Of a DNA stretch of 32,846 nucleotides, positions 1 through 8,031 are shown in pieces. The translations under genes and the position numbers were made by a program. The DNA is taken from positions 1 through 32,846 of the forward strand of contig PDQY01000043.1 in assembly GCA_002746795.1 (NCBI GenBank). The letters are read 5' to 3'. The stretch is from Chloroflexota bacterium. GTDB taxonomy: Bacteria; Chloroflexota; Anaerolineae; Promineifilales; Promineifilaceae. A model generated the notes under the pieces. That model was not told where the DNA came from, did not search any database, and saw nothing but the letters and a program-made list of their open reading frames with translations. Within the stretch, counting starts at the first letter, position 1. Every line of letters starts with the position of its first letter.

Positions 1-2
1 GT

Positions 3-884
3 GAGTTTCCTGGGGGTGTGAAGGCAACACCAGTTGCCCGCCGGATTGCCAAGGAAAACAAGATTGATTTGACCCGTGTCCATGGCTCGGGGGCTGAAGG
101 TCGCATCCGTAAAAGTGATGTGGAGGCGTATCTTACCTGGCCGCAAGCTGACGCCGCTCCGGCTGCTTTTTCTGCCACACCGATCCCCGTAGGGCCTGAG
201 ACGGAAGAAATCCCGACCAGCCGGCTGCGTCAGGCTATTGCCCGCCGCATGGTGGAATCCAAAACGACGGTGCCTCATTTCTATGTCACCAGTGAGATCG
301 ACATGAAGCCGATCATGGATTTGCGCCAGCAAATTAACAGCACGCTGGCAGCAAAGGGCATTAAGGTTTCGATTAACGATATGATCGTAAAGGCGACGGC
401 TATGGCTCTGCGCGAGTTTCCGAATCTCAATGCCAACTTTGCCGGTGATAAAATTGTTCGTCATAACATAATTAACGTGGGAACGGCCGTTGCAGTTGAA
501 GGTGGTCTGCTCACCGTCGTTCAGAAAAACACAGACATCACCCCGTTGGTTCAAGTTGCCGTGGAAAATCGGAACATGATTCTGCGTTCTCGTGAAGGCA
601 AAGTAAAGCCAGAAGATGTAGAGGGTGGCACCTTTACCGTCAGTAACTTGGGTGCCTTTGATGTCGAACATTTCGTGGCCATCATCAATCCACCAGATGC
701 CGCTATTCTAGCTGTTGGCTCTGTCCAGCAACTGCCCGTTGTCGTTGATGGGGAATTGGCTGTGGGTTGGCGCATGAAAGCGACCATCTCCGCTGATCAC
801 CGCGTTACCGATGGTGCCGAAGCAGCCCAGTTCATGCAAACCTTGAAAGCAATTATGGAGCATCCCCTACAACTTCTGCTTTAA
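3..884 (+). CDS. 2-oxoacid dehydrogenase E2 component (dihydrolipoyl acyltransferase), 3' part
   Basis: This is the C-terminal part of the acyltransferase core of a pyruvate or branched-chain 2-oxoacid dehydrogenase complex, which moves the acyl group from lipoamide to CoA. The frame is open to the window edge, so the GTG at 18 is probably internal and the lipoyl domain lies upstream. Visible parts are a peripheral-subunit-binding domain (ATPVARRIA to DVEAYL), a linker rich in Ala and Pro, and the catalytic domain from TSRLRQAIARRM onward. The catalytic motif HRVTDG lies near the end (about 795-812). The acyl specificity cannot be read from this fragment. A strong terminator follows the stop. 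One AACGGCCGTT palindrome at 482-491 encodes Thr-Ala-Val. The family call is secure; the exact complex is not. Confidence 0.9.
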   Translation, partial: EFPGGVKATPVARRIAKENKIDLTRVHGSGAEGRIRKSDVEAYLTWPQADAAPAAFSATPIPVGPETEEIPTSRLRQAIARRMVESKTTVPHFYVTSEIDMKPIMDLRQQINSTLAAKGIKVSINDMIVKATAMALREFPNLNANFAGDKIVRHNIINVGTAVAVEGGLLTVVQKNTDITPLVQVAVENRNMILRSREGKVKPEDVEGGTFTVSNLGAFDVEHFVAIINPPDAAILAVGSVQQLPVVVDGELAVGWRMKATISADHRVTDGAEAAQFMQTLKAIMEHPLQLLL

Positions 885-896
885 GATTCTTTTGCC

Positions 897-950
897 GGGA
901 TTAAGGGATAAAGCTTAAAAAATCTCTTAATCCCTGCTTCTTTTTCTTCC
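897..950 (+). terminator. Rho-independent terminator after the E2 gene
   Basis: A 13-bp stem with one mismatch is formed by GGGATTAAGGGAT (897-909) and ATCTCTTAATCCC (922-934), with a 12-nt A-rich loop. A T-rich tract (935-950) follows. It starts 13 nt after the E2 stop and separates that gene from the signalling cluster. Confidence 0.85.
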
Positions 951-1009
951 TTGCCATCACCACGCTTTTAGACACTCCTCTGCCCATATCGTCCCCTTTT
1001 TCTAGCATA

Positions 1010-1100
1010 GTGACCGTCTAAAAATTACTCTCCGTTTTTCACGGGGAAAGGTTACTGGGATCACATCCAGCAATTCCGCAATTTATTTCTGGATGTGTCC
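1010..1100 (+). repeat. Family A intergenic repeat, copy A1 (diverged)
   Basis: This is the most diverged of five copies of a two-hairpin repeat of about 90 bp. Hairpin 1 runs from GTGACC to GGTTAC with an inner C-rich/G-rich stem around GTTTTTCA. Hairpin 2 pairs CACATCCAG (1062-1070) with CTGGATGTG (1089-1097). Other copies have GCGCATCCAT pairing with ATGGATGCGC at this place, so both arms have changed while pairing is kept. It lies between the E2 terminator and the response-regulator promoter. Confidence 0.8.
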
Positions 1101-1101
1101 G

Positions 1102-1134
1102 TAGTATAGCTCCGTTTAAAAATCTGCTATACTA
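1102..1134 (+). promoter_or_regulatory. Extended -10 promoter overlapped by an inverted repeat
   Basis: TAGTATAGC (1102-1110) and GCTATACTA (1126-1134) form a perfect 9-bp inverted repeat with a 15-bp spacer. The right arm contains TATACT (1128-1133), and the TG at 1125-1126 gives an extended -10 element, TGCTATACT. I see no good -35 hexamer. The arrangement suits an operator covering the promoter of the downstream response regulator, perhaps for autoregulation; that role is an inference. The predicted 5' untranslated region would be about 145 nt. Confidence 0.5.
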
Positions 1135-1286
1135 AGCATAATATGTTCACATAATGCAACAGCATCATGAGCATATTTGGCTGGCTGAAAAACAAATACA
1201 CGTTGTTTTCACATTGTGTACAACCGGTTTCAACCGCGCCCAATCATTCAGGTAAGAAGCATTTTAATTCATGTGGAGGTAGTGTC

Positions 1287-2000
1287 ATGGCCACAATCTT
1301 AGTAATCGATGATGACGAATTAGTCTCACGCACGTTGCAACGCGCTTTAAAGCTGTATGGCTACCAAGTGATGGTGGCTAACAGTGGGGCGGCTGGCTTG
1401 CAAACGGCTCGTCGTCATCGCCCCGACCTATTTATTTTAGATATTATGATGCCTGGTGCAGATGGGTATCAGGTTTGCCGACAAATTCGAGGAGATCCAT
1501 TGTTAGCTGAGCTGCCTGTTCTCTTTTTAACGGCCAAAGTTAAAGATGAAGATAAAATCGAAGGCTTTCGGGCGGGGGCGGATGATTACTTGAGTAAACC
1601 ATTTAATATGGAAGAGTTGCAATTACGGGTTAAGGCCATTTTGCGACGCATGAATCCGGTAAAATCAGAACAGAAGCCGCCAACGGAAGTTGTTGTGGGC
1701 AATGTCACCCTGGACTGTCGCACCTTCAAGGTAATGTCTCCCAATGGCACGGCTTTGCTCACCAATGTGCAATTTGATTTGTTGTATCATCTTATGAGCC
1801 ATGCGGATCAAGTTTTTAACAGCCAACAGTTGTTACAAGATGTTTGGGATTATCCTCAAGATACAGGTAGTCCTGAACTTGTTCGCGCTCACGTTAAGAA
1901 TTTGCGGGAAAAAATCGAACCAGTCTCCAGCAGTCCAATTTACATTCGCACCATTCAAGGGCATGGTTATACGTTTTCTTCTGCAGCCACAACTGAGTAA
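1287..2000 (+). CDS. OmpR/PhoB-type response regulator
   Basis: This is a two-component DNA-binding regulator of 237 residues, the usual length for the OmpR family. The start at 1287 is chosen because GGAGGT (1275-1280) lies 6 nt upstream and the protein then begins directly with the receiver strand ATILVIDDDE. Receiver residues are the acidic pocket D8-D10, phosphoacceptor D52 in LDIMMPG, T82 and K104 in LSKPF. The C-terminal winged helix (about 130-237) ends in the typical YIRTIQGHGYTF. A histidine kinase gene follows 168 bp downstream and is the likely partner, though that kinase also has its own receiver domain. The inverted repeat over the promoter may be its own operator. Target genes are unknown. 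Confidence 0.92.
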   Translation: MATILVIDDDELVSRTLQRALKLYGYQVMVANSGAAGLQTARRHRPDLFILDIMMPGADGYQVCRQIRGDPLLAELPVLFLTAKVKDEDKIEGFRAGADDYLSKPFNMEELQLRVKAILRRMNPVKSEQKPPTEVVVGNVTLDCRTFKVMSPNGTALLTNVQFDLLYHLMSHADQVFNSQQLLQDVWDYPQDTGSPELVRAHVKNLREKIEPVSSSPIYIRTIQGHGYTFSSAATTE

Positions 2001-2044
2001 ATCGGTTTCGAGATAAATATGAGGAGAAGTGTCAGCGGGTCTTA

Positions 2045-2100
2045 GGACTGACGATGAAATAAAACATGGAATAGCATCGTCTGTTTCAAGGAGCGGTAAG
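2045..2100 (+). repeat. Family B hairpin repeat, copy B1
   Basis: GACGATG (2050-2056) pairs with CATCGTC (2075-2081), and the conserved tail TTTCAAGGAGCGGTAAG follows (2084-2100). It shares flanks, stem and tail with copies at 15146 and 15834. It lies in the spacer between the response regulator and the histidine kinase. Confidence 0.75.
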
Positions 2101-2168
2101 GAAACGGCTTCGTCGTGTTATTTAATTTCTGTTCCTGAGGTGCCCCCTGACGCTTTTTAGGTAAACTG

Positions 2169-4238
2169 TTGTCAATGAGTGTGATGATCCATCCTGCTGC
2201 TGATCCCCCTGCCCGAATCTTGCTTGTTGATGATGAGCCGGAAATTGCAGAGTCTTTATCGGACTTTTTGATCAGAAAAGAACAGTATGATGTCTCTTTG
2301 GCGGAAACGGGTGAAGAAGCCATTGACATCATGGAGCAAATGCTAACAGACCAAATTGAGTTGGATTTGGTGCTGCTTGACATGCGTATGCCCGGGATTT
2401 CTGGACTGGATGTCTTAAATTGGATTCGAGAACATCCGGTGCTGCAGTATACGCGGGTTGTCTTGGTTACGGCCGCCGCTGGCAGCGAGGAGAAGGTTGA
2501 GGCGCTTTCTGCGGGGGCGGACGATTACATCACCAAACCTTTTTATCCTAAAGAGTTATTAGCTCGTGTCAAAACGATTTTGCGCACGCAGCAATTGGAA
2601 AAGCAGCTTCAACGTCAAAGCCAACAATTATCATTTTTGAACCATATCGGTCAGGAATTGGCCGCTGTTTTAGAGACTCAGGATGTTTTGACAACGGCCG
2701 TTTCCGGGGCGCAACAAGTCTTTGAACTAGAAACAATGTCAGCCTACATGTTAGAAGGTGGGCAGCTGCGCTGCCGTGCTGTATTGGGACAAAATAGTCA
2801 TGATCATCCAGCAGATTACCCCCATATCCGCCCGGGAGCAGGGTTTATCGGCCAGGCATTTGTAGCAAAGCGGCCAGCACGTTTAAACGATACCGGAGCA
2901 GATGATCGGTATGATCAACGGATAGACGCTCCACCAAACATCACAGTATCCACCCTCATCACAGCACCCATTATCGTGCGCAAACGAGCCGTAGGCATAT
3001 TAGCAGGCTACAACAAGAGAAACGGCCGTTTCACAGAAATTGATCTCGAATTATTCGCTTCCCTCGCCATCTCAGTCAGCGAAGCCATCGAAAACGCCTG
3101 GCTCTTTCAACGCATTCGCCTCAGGCAAAAAGAGCTGCTGGCAAACCGCAACACATTGCAAGCACTCATCGACGGTATCCCCCACCCCATCTATACCATC
3201 AACGACAAATTTCAGCTCGTCTCCATTAACAGCAGCAAACTTACCCCACTCGATACATCTCATAAACTCACTGGAGAAATCTGTTACAAGGCATTTTACC
3301 AGCGCGAGACACCTTGCGAGCATTGTCAGGTTACAGCCAGCATTCATCACAAAATAGCCCAGGGGTGGTCTGTTAAATGGCGTGGGGAAGATCATATTCC
3401 TCGTGAATGGGAAGTAAACGCCTATCCCATTCCTGGCAACAAATCAGACTCCGCCAGTGCAGTTATCCTCTGGCAAGATCGAACTGAAGAGCGCCAACTT
3501 GAAAGCTCCTTACTGCAAGCCGGTAAATTAGCTGCAATTGGTCAACTAGCGGCTGGCGTGGCCCACGAAATCAACAATCCCCTAACCGCCATCAACGCCA
3601 ACGCAGAAATGCTCAAAATGTTCATCCCCCCAGAAGATGAGATTTATGAAGCAGTCGATTTAATCGCTCAAGCAGGTGAACGTGCCACCAAAGTCGTGCG
3701 CGGGTTACTGGACTTTGCTCGCCAGGAACAATATCGCTTCACAGTTGGCAGCATAAACAGTTCCATTCGGCAAGCGCTGGATCTCGTCAGCTACCAGCTG
3801 CAAACCGCAAACATCAAAGTCATTGAAAACTATGGGGACAACTTACCCCCCATTACAGCAAGTTGGGAACATCTAAAAAGTGTATGGCTAAACTTGTTTG
3901 TCAATGCCCGAGATGCAGTCGAGGGAATCGAAGAAAAGCGACAAATTGACATCACAACCTGTCTGGCTGATGAAAACTGTTGCATTCAAGTGTTAATTAG
4001 CGATAATGGAAAAGGCATGTCCGCCGCAGAAGCAGAACATATTTTTGAACCCTTTTACACAACAAAAGACCCAGGCAAAGGCACAGGTTTGGGATTAGCA
4101 ACCAGCCATCGTATCATAGAGCAGCATGATGGTGATATAACTGTCGTAAGTCATCCTAATGAAGGAACAACTTTTATCATTCGTCTTCCCATAAATCAAG
4201 AAGATGAACAGCAGCAATCCAGAAATCATGATCCATAA
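2169..4238 (+). CDS. Receiver-GAF-PAS sensor histidine kinase
   Basis: This sensor kinase of 689 residues has an N-terminal receiver domain (about 14-140, phosphoacceptor D71 in LLDMRMPG, Lys in ITKPF). A GAF domain follows (about 155-320), then a PAS domain (about 330-440), a dimerisation/phosphotransfer helix with H466 in AHEINNPL, and an ATPase domain with N-box NLFVNARDAV and G-boxes DNGKGM and GTGLGL. The PAS domain has a cysteine motif (CYKAF, then PCEHC) that in related proteins may bind a metal or sense redox. No membrane segment is seen, so it should be cytosolic. The first possible start is TTG 2169; ATG 2175 or 2184 is also possible and no clear ribosome-binding site decides. The 3' end overlaps the next gene. 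The input signal is unknown. Confidence 0.9.
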   Translation: MSMSVMIHPAADPPARILLVDDEPEIAESLSDFLIRKEQYDVSLAETGEEAIDIMEQMLTDQIELDLVLLDMRMPGISGLDVLNWIREHPVLQYTRVVLVTAAAGSEEKVEALSAGADDYITKPFYPKELLARVKTILRTQQLEKQLQRQSQQLSFLNHIGQELAAVLETQDVLTTAVSGAQQVFELETMSAYMLEGGQLRCRAVLGQNSHDHPADYPHIRPGAGFIGQAFVAKRPARLNDTGADDRYDQRIDAPPNITVSTLITAPIIVRKRAVGILAGYNKRNGRFTEIDLELFASLAISVSEAIENAWLFQRIRLRQKELLANRNTLQALIDGIPHPIYTINDKFQLVSINSSKLTPLDTSHKLTGEICYKAFYQRETPCEHCQVTASIHHKIAQGWSVKWRGEDHIPREWEVNAYPIPGNKSDSASAVILWQDRTEERQLESSLLQAGKLAAIGQLAAGVAHEINNPLTAINANAEMLKMFIPPEDEIYEAVDLIAQAGERATKVVRGLLDFARQEQYRFTVGSINSSIRQALDLVSYQLQTANIKVIENYGDNLPPITASWEHLKSVWLNLFVNARDAVEGIEEKRQIDITTCLADENCCIQVLISDNGKGMSAAEAEHIFEPFYTTKDPGKGTGLGLATSHRIIEQHDGDITVVSHPNEGTTFIIRLPINQEDEQQQSRNHDP

Positions 4239-5874
4239 ACCGACTCCAGCCGAAGTTAATATAGGTGATGTATTAAGACTTGCGTTGCCACTTAGTACAA
4301 CCGTTGTAGCAGAGAATAATCAGGCAAAAAGAAATGTCAATTGGGCGGTTATGCTGACAAGCTGGCAAAACATCCAGGAACAAATTGCTGCCAACGATTT
4401 TGTGGTCATTCCGCCAAACGTACAGCAGCAAGCATCCACAACTGCGTTAACAAACCACTTTGAAACTTTTGCAAAATTACAAGTGGCGGGCATCTTACTT
4501 TTCAACAATGTTGCCGATCTGGTCATTGACAAAGCAAGCACGCTCAATCTGCCCTTACTCATCTCTCCGCCCAGCGTCACAGTGAGAGAAGTGTATCAAT
4601 CGATTGTTTATTTGCTGGCAGACCGCCAATCAGCAACGACAGAACGTGGTATGCAGCTGTACCGCAAACTTTCTGAAATGTCCCGTGAAGAGCAAGGGTT
4701 GCAAGCGATGACTGATGTCATATGCAAACTGACAGGCAAGATCATCGTCATTCAAGATAAACGGCTTGAAATCAAAGCGATCAGTGCGCCTCATAACACA
4801 GACATTGATGTGGCTGAATTGGAAGAGATATTGACCCATCGGGAAGAGCTGCCAGCTGTCTTGCGGAATCGGAAAGCAGCTGCCAAAGCGCGTCAAAGTC
4901 ACTGGCAGCAAATCCTGCCCGTCAAAAACTTGGGACGATTGGTCAGCCCTATTGTTTCTGGTGACAGAGCGCGTGGTTATCTCTCCATCATTGGGCCAGC
5001 CGATGCGCTAGATATGCTCGACACCCTCACCGTAGAGCATGGCGCCGCAGCTTGTGCTTTGGAAATGGCAAAAGCCAAGGCGGTGAGTGAAGCCAAGAAG
5101 GCTCTGCGTGGCAATTTCTTGGAAGGTCTACTGGCTGGAACATTGCCTAACAAGGAAATTGACCGTCTCTCCAGTCGCCTGGATCACGATACCAATTCCC
5201 CTCACGCCATCATGACGTTTACCTGGGCTGACATAGAGGCTCCATCTATCCGCCGCTTGGAAACAACGATCAACTGGCTGCTGCGTAACCACAGCCGCCC
5301 AGCCCTGGTTCACATTTATGGCGATCAACATGCCTGCGTCTTTCAATCACTACGACCAGGGGAAGATATGGAATCGGCTCACCAACTGGCACGCCGGTTG
5401 TTTGAGCAAATCGATGCTGAATATCCAAAGACTCATCTCATCGCCGGTATCAGCGGCCCAGCAGAAACGCTTGATGAATGGCCGCGCGTGTATCAAGAGG
5501 CTTTGCAAGCGATGCAGTTAGGGCAAAGATTACACATGCATCAGATGGTTGATTTTGAGAGCCTGGGTATTTACCGTTTGTTGGGCAAGTTGGAGGATAT
5601 AACGGCCGTTCAGGCGTTCACGAACCAAGTCATCGGTCCCTTGGTAGAGTATGATGAGCAGCACCGCAGCACATTGGTGCAAACGATTGATGAATACTTC
5701 AACCATCACGGCAATATCAGCCAAACAGCCGAAGCCCTCTTCATCCACCGCAACACCTTGCTCTATCGCCTCGACCGAATCCAAGAGCTTACAGACCACA
5801 ATCTCAACCAAGCAAACATGCGCCTGGCGCTGCACTTGTCTCTCAAATTGTGGCAGCTGCGGCCGGAAACTTGA
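4204..5874 (+). CDS. PucR/CdaR-family transcriptional regulator
   Basis: This protein of 556 residues has an N-terminal PucR-like domain (about 10-130), a central region resembling the GAF and GGDEF-like domains of CdaR relatives, and a C-terminal PucR helix-turn-helix (about 490-550). In the last part the stretches GNISQTAEALFIHRNTLLYRLDRI and MRLALHLSLKLWQL match the family pattern. Members regulate purine, sugar-acid or amino-acid metabolism according to a bound ligand. Starts at 4204 or 4228 both overlap the kinase gene (by 35 or 11 nt), so translation is probably coupled. The next gene downstream is the ilv leader, so control of branched-chain synthesis is conceivable but not shown. Confidence 0.85.
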   Translation: MNSSNPEIMIHKPTPAEVNIGDVLRLALPLSTTVVAENNQAKRNVNWAVMLTSWQNIQEQIAANDFVVIPPNVQQQASTTALTNHFETFAKLQVAGILLFNNVADLVIDKASTLNLPLLISPPSVTVREVYQSIVYLLADRQSATTERGMQLYRKLSEMSREEQGLQAMTDVICKLTGKIIVIQDKRLEIKAISAPHNTDIDVAELEEILTHREELPAVLRNRKAAAKARQSHWQQILPVKNLGRLVSPIVSGDRARGYLSIIGPADALDMLDTLTVEHGAAACALEMAKAKAVSEAKKALRGNFLEGLLAGTLPNKEIDRLSSRLDHDTNSPHAIMTFTWADIEAPSIRRLETTINWLLRNHSRPALVHIYGDQHACVFQSLRPGEDMESAHQLARRLFEQIDAEYPKTHLIAGISGPAETLDEWPRVYQEALQAMQLGQRLHMHQMVDFESLGIYRLLGKLEDITAVQAFTNQVIGPLVEYDEQHRSTLVQTIDEYFNHHGNISQTAEALFIHRNTLLYRLDRIQELTDHNLNQANMRLALHLSLKLWQLRPET

Positions 5875-5969
5875 CATTCCCCTCAGTCAGCGAACAGGAA
5901 ACCGCAAAAACTCCTCCCTGTTTCTCTACACAGATAAGTGATTTGTGCTGTCCCCCCCCTGCCACTTTA

Positions 5970-5986
5970 TTGTGCAATCTGCACAA
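5970..5986 (+). promoter_or_regulatory. Palindrome TTGTGCA-ATC-TGCACAA, operator candidate
   Basis: This is a perfect 7-bp inverted repeat around a 3-bp centre, the size of a dimeric repressor site. The half-site TTGTGC recurs at 5943 and 6004. It lies about 90 bp upstream of the likely transcription start of the ilv leader and about 95 bp after pucR. Binding by the neighbouring PucR-type protein is a guess. Confidence 0.4.
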
Positions 5987-6092
5987 GTGCAAATTTGGCT
6001 ATGTTGTGCTGAATAAACTATAGACGGTAAGGGAAACGGCCGTTAACCTTATGCACATTGAGATATATTAAATAACATAAATTTTTGCACAA

Positions 6093-6179
6093 ATGAAACC
6101 ATACTTGAACGTCCTCCTTATTAGCTTTATTGACTTGATCCTTATTATTGTTGTCAAGGATCCGTATACAGTTGGGTAA
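6093..6179 (+). CDS. ilv leader peptide (attenuation), 28 codons
   Basis: A short ORF begins ATG AAA CCA TAC and ends TAA at 6177-6179. Fourteen of its 28 residues are Leu, Ile or Val, with a run LILIIVV at residues 15-21. It is followed 33 nt later by a strong terminator, and ilvB starts 133 nt after its stop. This is the arrangement of an amino-acid-controlled attenuator: ribosomes stalling on Leu/Ile/Val codons would favour an RNA fold that blocks the terminator. Within the ORF, GATCCTT (6137-6143) can pair with AAGGATC (6156-6162). GTTGGG in the last codons (6171-6176) is complementary to CCCAAC in the terminator (6220-6225), giving a candidate antiterminator. No clear ribosome-binding site is seen. 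The sequence is direct; the mechanism is inferred. Confidence 0.75.
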   Translation: MKPYLNVLLISFIDLILIIVVKDPYTVG

Positions 6180-6212
6180 GAGAGGTAACGCAGACACACG
6201 CAAGTTAAACTC

Positions 6213-6241
6213 AAGACCGCCCAACAGGGCGGTTTTTTTTT
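6213..6241 (+). terminator. Attenuator terminator upstream of ilvB
   Basis: ACCGCCC (6216-6222) and GGGCGGT (6227-6233) form a perfect 7-bp GC-rich stem with the tetraloop AACA, followed directly by nine T (6233-6241). It lies between the leader ORF and ilvB, so by default it would stop transcription before the operon. Confidence 0.92.
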
Positions 6242-6312
6242 GCATTTTGTACAACCATCATTCAACGACCAGGAAAGATCGTGAATCATGCTCACAAAGG
6301 AGGAGCAAGAAT

Positions 6313-8031
6313 ATGAGTGAACTAAAAACTGGCGGTCAAATTATTTGGGAATGCCTGATGAAAGAAGGCGTCGAAACTGTATTCGGTTTACCGGGTGGCG
6401 CAATCCTACCGGCCTATGATGACCTGATGAAATACGAATACCCCGTCCATCATGTCCTCGTGACCCATGAACAAGGTGCCTCTCACATGGCTGATGGCTA
6501 TGCTCGTGCCACCGGCCGCACCGGTGTCTGCATCGCCACCTCTGGCCCTGGTGCCACCAACCTGATAACGGGTTTGGGCACAGCCTACATGGACTCCGTG
6601 CCCCTGGTAGCCATCACCGGCCAGGTACCAAACTCCTTGTTAGGGCGTGATGGCTTCCAGGAAGCAGACGTACAAGGCGTTAGCTTACCCGTCACCAAGC
6701 ACAACTACTTGATCACAGACATCAAAGAGTTGGCTCCCGCCATCAAAGAAGCCTTCTACATCGCCAGCACCGGCCGTCCAGGTCCCGTTCTCGTTGACGT
6801 GTGTAAAGATGTTTTGCAAGCTAAAACAGAGTTTAAATATCCAGAAAAAATCCATCTCCCTGGTTACAAACCCAATTTGAACGCCCCTGATTCGACAGCT
6901 GTTACCCGGGCGGCAAAATTGCTCAACGAAGCCAAAAAACCGCTCATCATCGCCGGACAAGGTGTTTCCATTGCTCACGCCGAAAAAGAGCTTTTGGAAT
7001 TGGCCGAAAAAGCCAACATTCCCGTTGCTACCAGCTTGCTGGGCATCGGCACCTTCCCTGGTACGCATCCCTTGGCAATCGCGTGGGGCGGCATGCATGG
7101 TGAAGCGTACACCAACTATGCCATGCAAGATTGTGATGTCATGTTTGCTGTCGGCGCTCGTTTAGATGACCGTCTGACTGGCGTTTTCGATCTATTCGCG
7201 CCAAACGCAAAAATCATCCATGTTGACATCGATCCCTCCGAAATGGGCAAAAATATCACCATTAACACGCCCATTGTCGGTGATGCGCTGCTCACCTTGA
7301 AAGAGCTGCTGCCACAAGTAAACAACAACGAGCATCCCACCTGGCTGGCTCAAATTCAAGAGTGGAAAGCAGAAACAAGCGACCGCGACATTTTAACCCA
7401 AGAGACTGATGAACTGGTGGCACCTTACGTCATTCAGCAAATGTGGCATGCCACCAACGAAGGCGACGCCACCATTGTTTCTGACGTAGGCCAGCATCAA
7501 ATGTGGGAAGCCCAATACTTCTACCACACCAAGCCACGCAGTCTGCTAACCTCTGGTGGGGCAGGCACGATGGGCTATGCGCTGCCAGCGGCCATCGGCG
7601 CCCAAATGGGAGTGCCCGATGAAGAGGTTTGGGTTGTAGCAGGTGATGGTGGCTTTCAGATGACAATGTCTGAACTCTCCACCCTCAGGCAAGAGCGGCT
7701 GCCCATTAAAATAGCCATCATCAACAATGGCTTCCTGGGCATGGTGCGCCAATGGCAAGATGTGTTCTACAACAAACGTCACTCCGGTACACCCCTGTTC
7801 AATCCTGACTTCGTGAAACTGGCTGAAGCCTATGGCATCTCAGCCATCGCTGTCACCAAGAAAGAAGATGCTTACGCTGCTATCAAGCAGGCACAAGAAC
7901 ATGATGGCCCCTTCTTGATTGACTTCCAAGTGGAAGAATTTACTAACGTGTATCCAATGGTTGCTCCTGGTAAGAGCAACGTCGATATGATTCGCCGTCC
8001 AATGCCGGCCGGTATGGAGGATGAAGAGTAA
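6313..8031 (+). CDS. ilvB: Acetolactate synthase large subunit
   Basis: IlvB joins two pyruvates to 2-acetolactate (valine and leucine) or pyruvate and 2-oxobutyrate to 2-aceto-2-hydroxybutyrate (isoleucine), using thiamine diphosphate, Mg2+ and FAD. The 572-residue length is typical. The start at 6313 follows AAAGGAGG (6296-6303) and gives the normal N-terminus [15 protein letters not shown]. Visible motifs are [13 protein letters not shown], catalytic E53 in [21 protein letters not shown], and the thiamine-diphosphate motif GDGGFQ (from G444) through [12 protein letters not shown]. The frame is open upstream to 6148, but that part crosses the terminator and is not protein-like. The stop shares one base with the ilvN start. 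Confidence 0.97.
   Translation: MSELKTGGQIIWECLMKEGVETVFGLPGGAILPAYDDLMKYEYPVHHVLVTHEQGASHMADGYARATGRTGVCIATSGPGATNLITGLGTAYMDSVPLVAITGQVPNSLLGRDGFQEADVQGVSLPVTKHNYLITDIKELAPAIKEAFYIASTGRPGPVLVDVCKDVLQAKTEFKYPEKIHLPGYKPNLNAPDSTAVTRAAKLLNEAKKPLIIAGQGVSIAHAEKELLELAEKANIPVATSLLGIGTFPGTHPLAIAWGGMHGEAYTNYAMQDCDVMFAVGARLDDRLTGVFDLFAPNAKIIHVDIDPSEMGKNITINTPIVGDALLTLKELLPQVNNNEHPTWLAQIQEWKAETSDRDILTQETDELVAPYVIQQMWHATNEGDATIVSDVGQHQMWEAQYFYHTKPRSLLTSGGAGTMGYALPAAIGAQMGVPDEEVWVVAGDGGFQMTMSELSTLRQERLPIKIAIINNGFLGMVRQWQDVFYNKRHSGTPLFNPDFVKLAEAYGISAIAVTKKEDAYAAIKQAQEHDGPFLIDFQVEEFTNVYPMVAPGKSNVDMIRRPMPAGMEDEE

Larger units (their letters stand above)
885..1286 (+). other. Intergenic region, 402 bp
   Basis: This stretch holds the E2 terminator (897-950), repeat copy A1 (1010-1100), the promoter/inverted repeat (1102-1134), and then about 150 bp of presumed leader up to the ribosome-binding site GGAGGT at 1275-1280. 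An ATG at 1167 is in frame with the response regulator, but it lacks a ribosome-binding site and would add 40 residues unlike the family. Confidence 0.7.
5875..6312 (+). other. ilv leader and upstream intergenic region, 438 bp
   Basis: In order this region holds a weak inverted repeat AACAGG/CCTGTT just after pucR (possible terminator), a run of eight C (5951-5958), a 17-bp palindrome (5970-5986), one AACGGCCGTT copy (6035-6044), the leader ORF (6093-6179), the attenuator terminator (6213-6241) and the ilvB ribosome-binding site AAAGGAGG (6296-6303). A possible -10 TATATT is at 6064-6069 with a poor -35 TTAACC at 6043-6048, spaced 15 bp; this promoter call is weak. Confidence 0.7.

Noticed and set aside
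1167..1286. N-terminal extension of the response regulator from ATG 1167
   Set aside because: The 40 extra residues lack family similarity and a ribosome-binding site, while GGAGGT precedes ATG 1287 and the receiver domain starts there.
5880..5925. Strong terminator after the pucR gene
   Set aside because: AACAGG/CCTGTT gives only a 6-bp stem with a long loop and no proper T run; I kept it only as a note in the intergenic entry.
6180..6250. T-box riboswitch in front of ilvB
   Set aside because: I looked for the conserved GGGTGGNACCGCG antiterminator motif and found only a plain terminator; the leader ORF rich in Leu/Ile/Val codons explains the region better.
6148..6312. Longer ilvB reading frame starting at 6148
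   Set aside because: It crosses the attenuator terminator and reads unlike any acetolactate synthase; ATG 6313 has a strong ribosome-binding site and the normal N-terminus.
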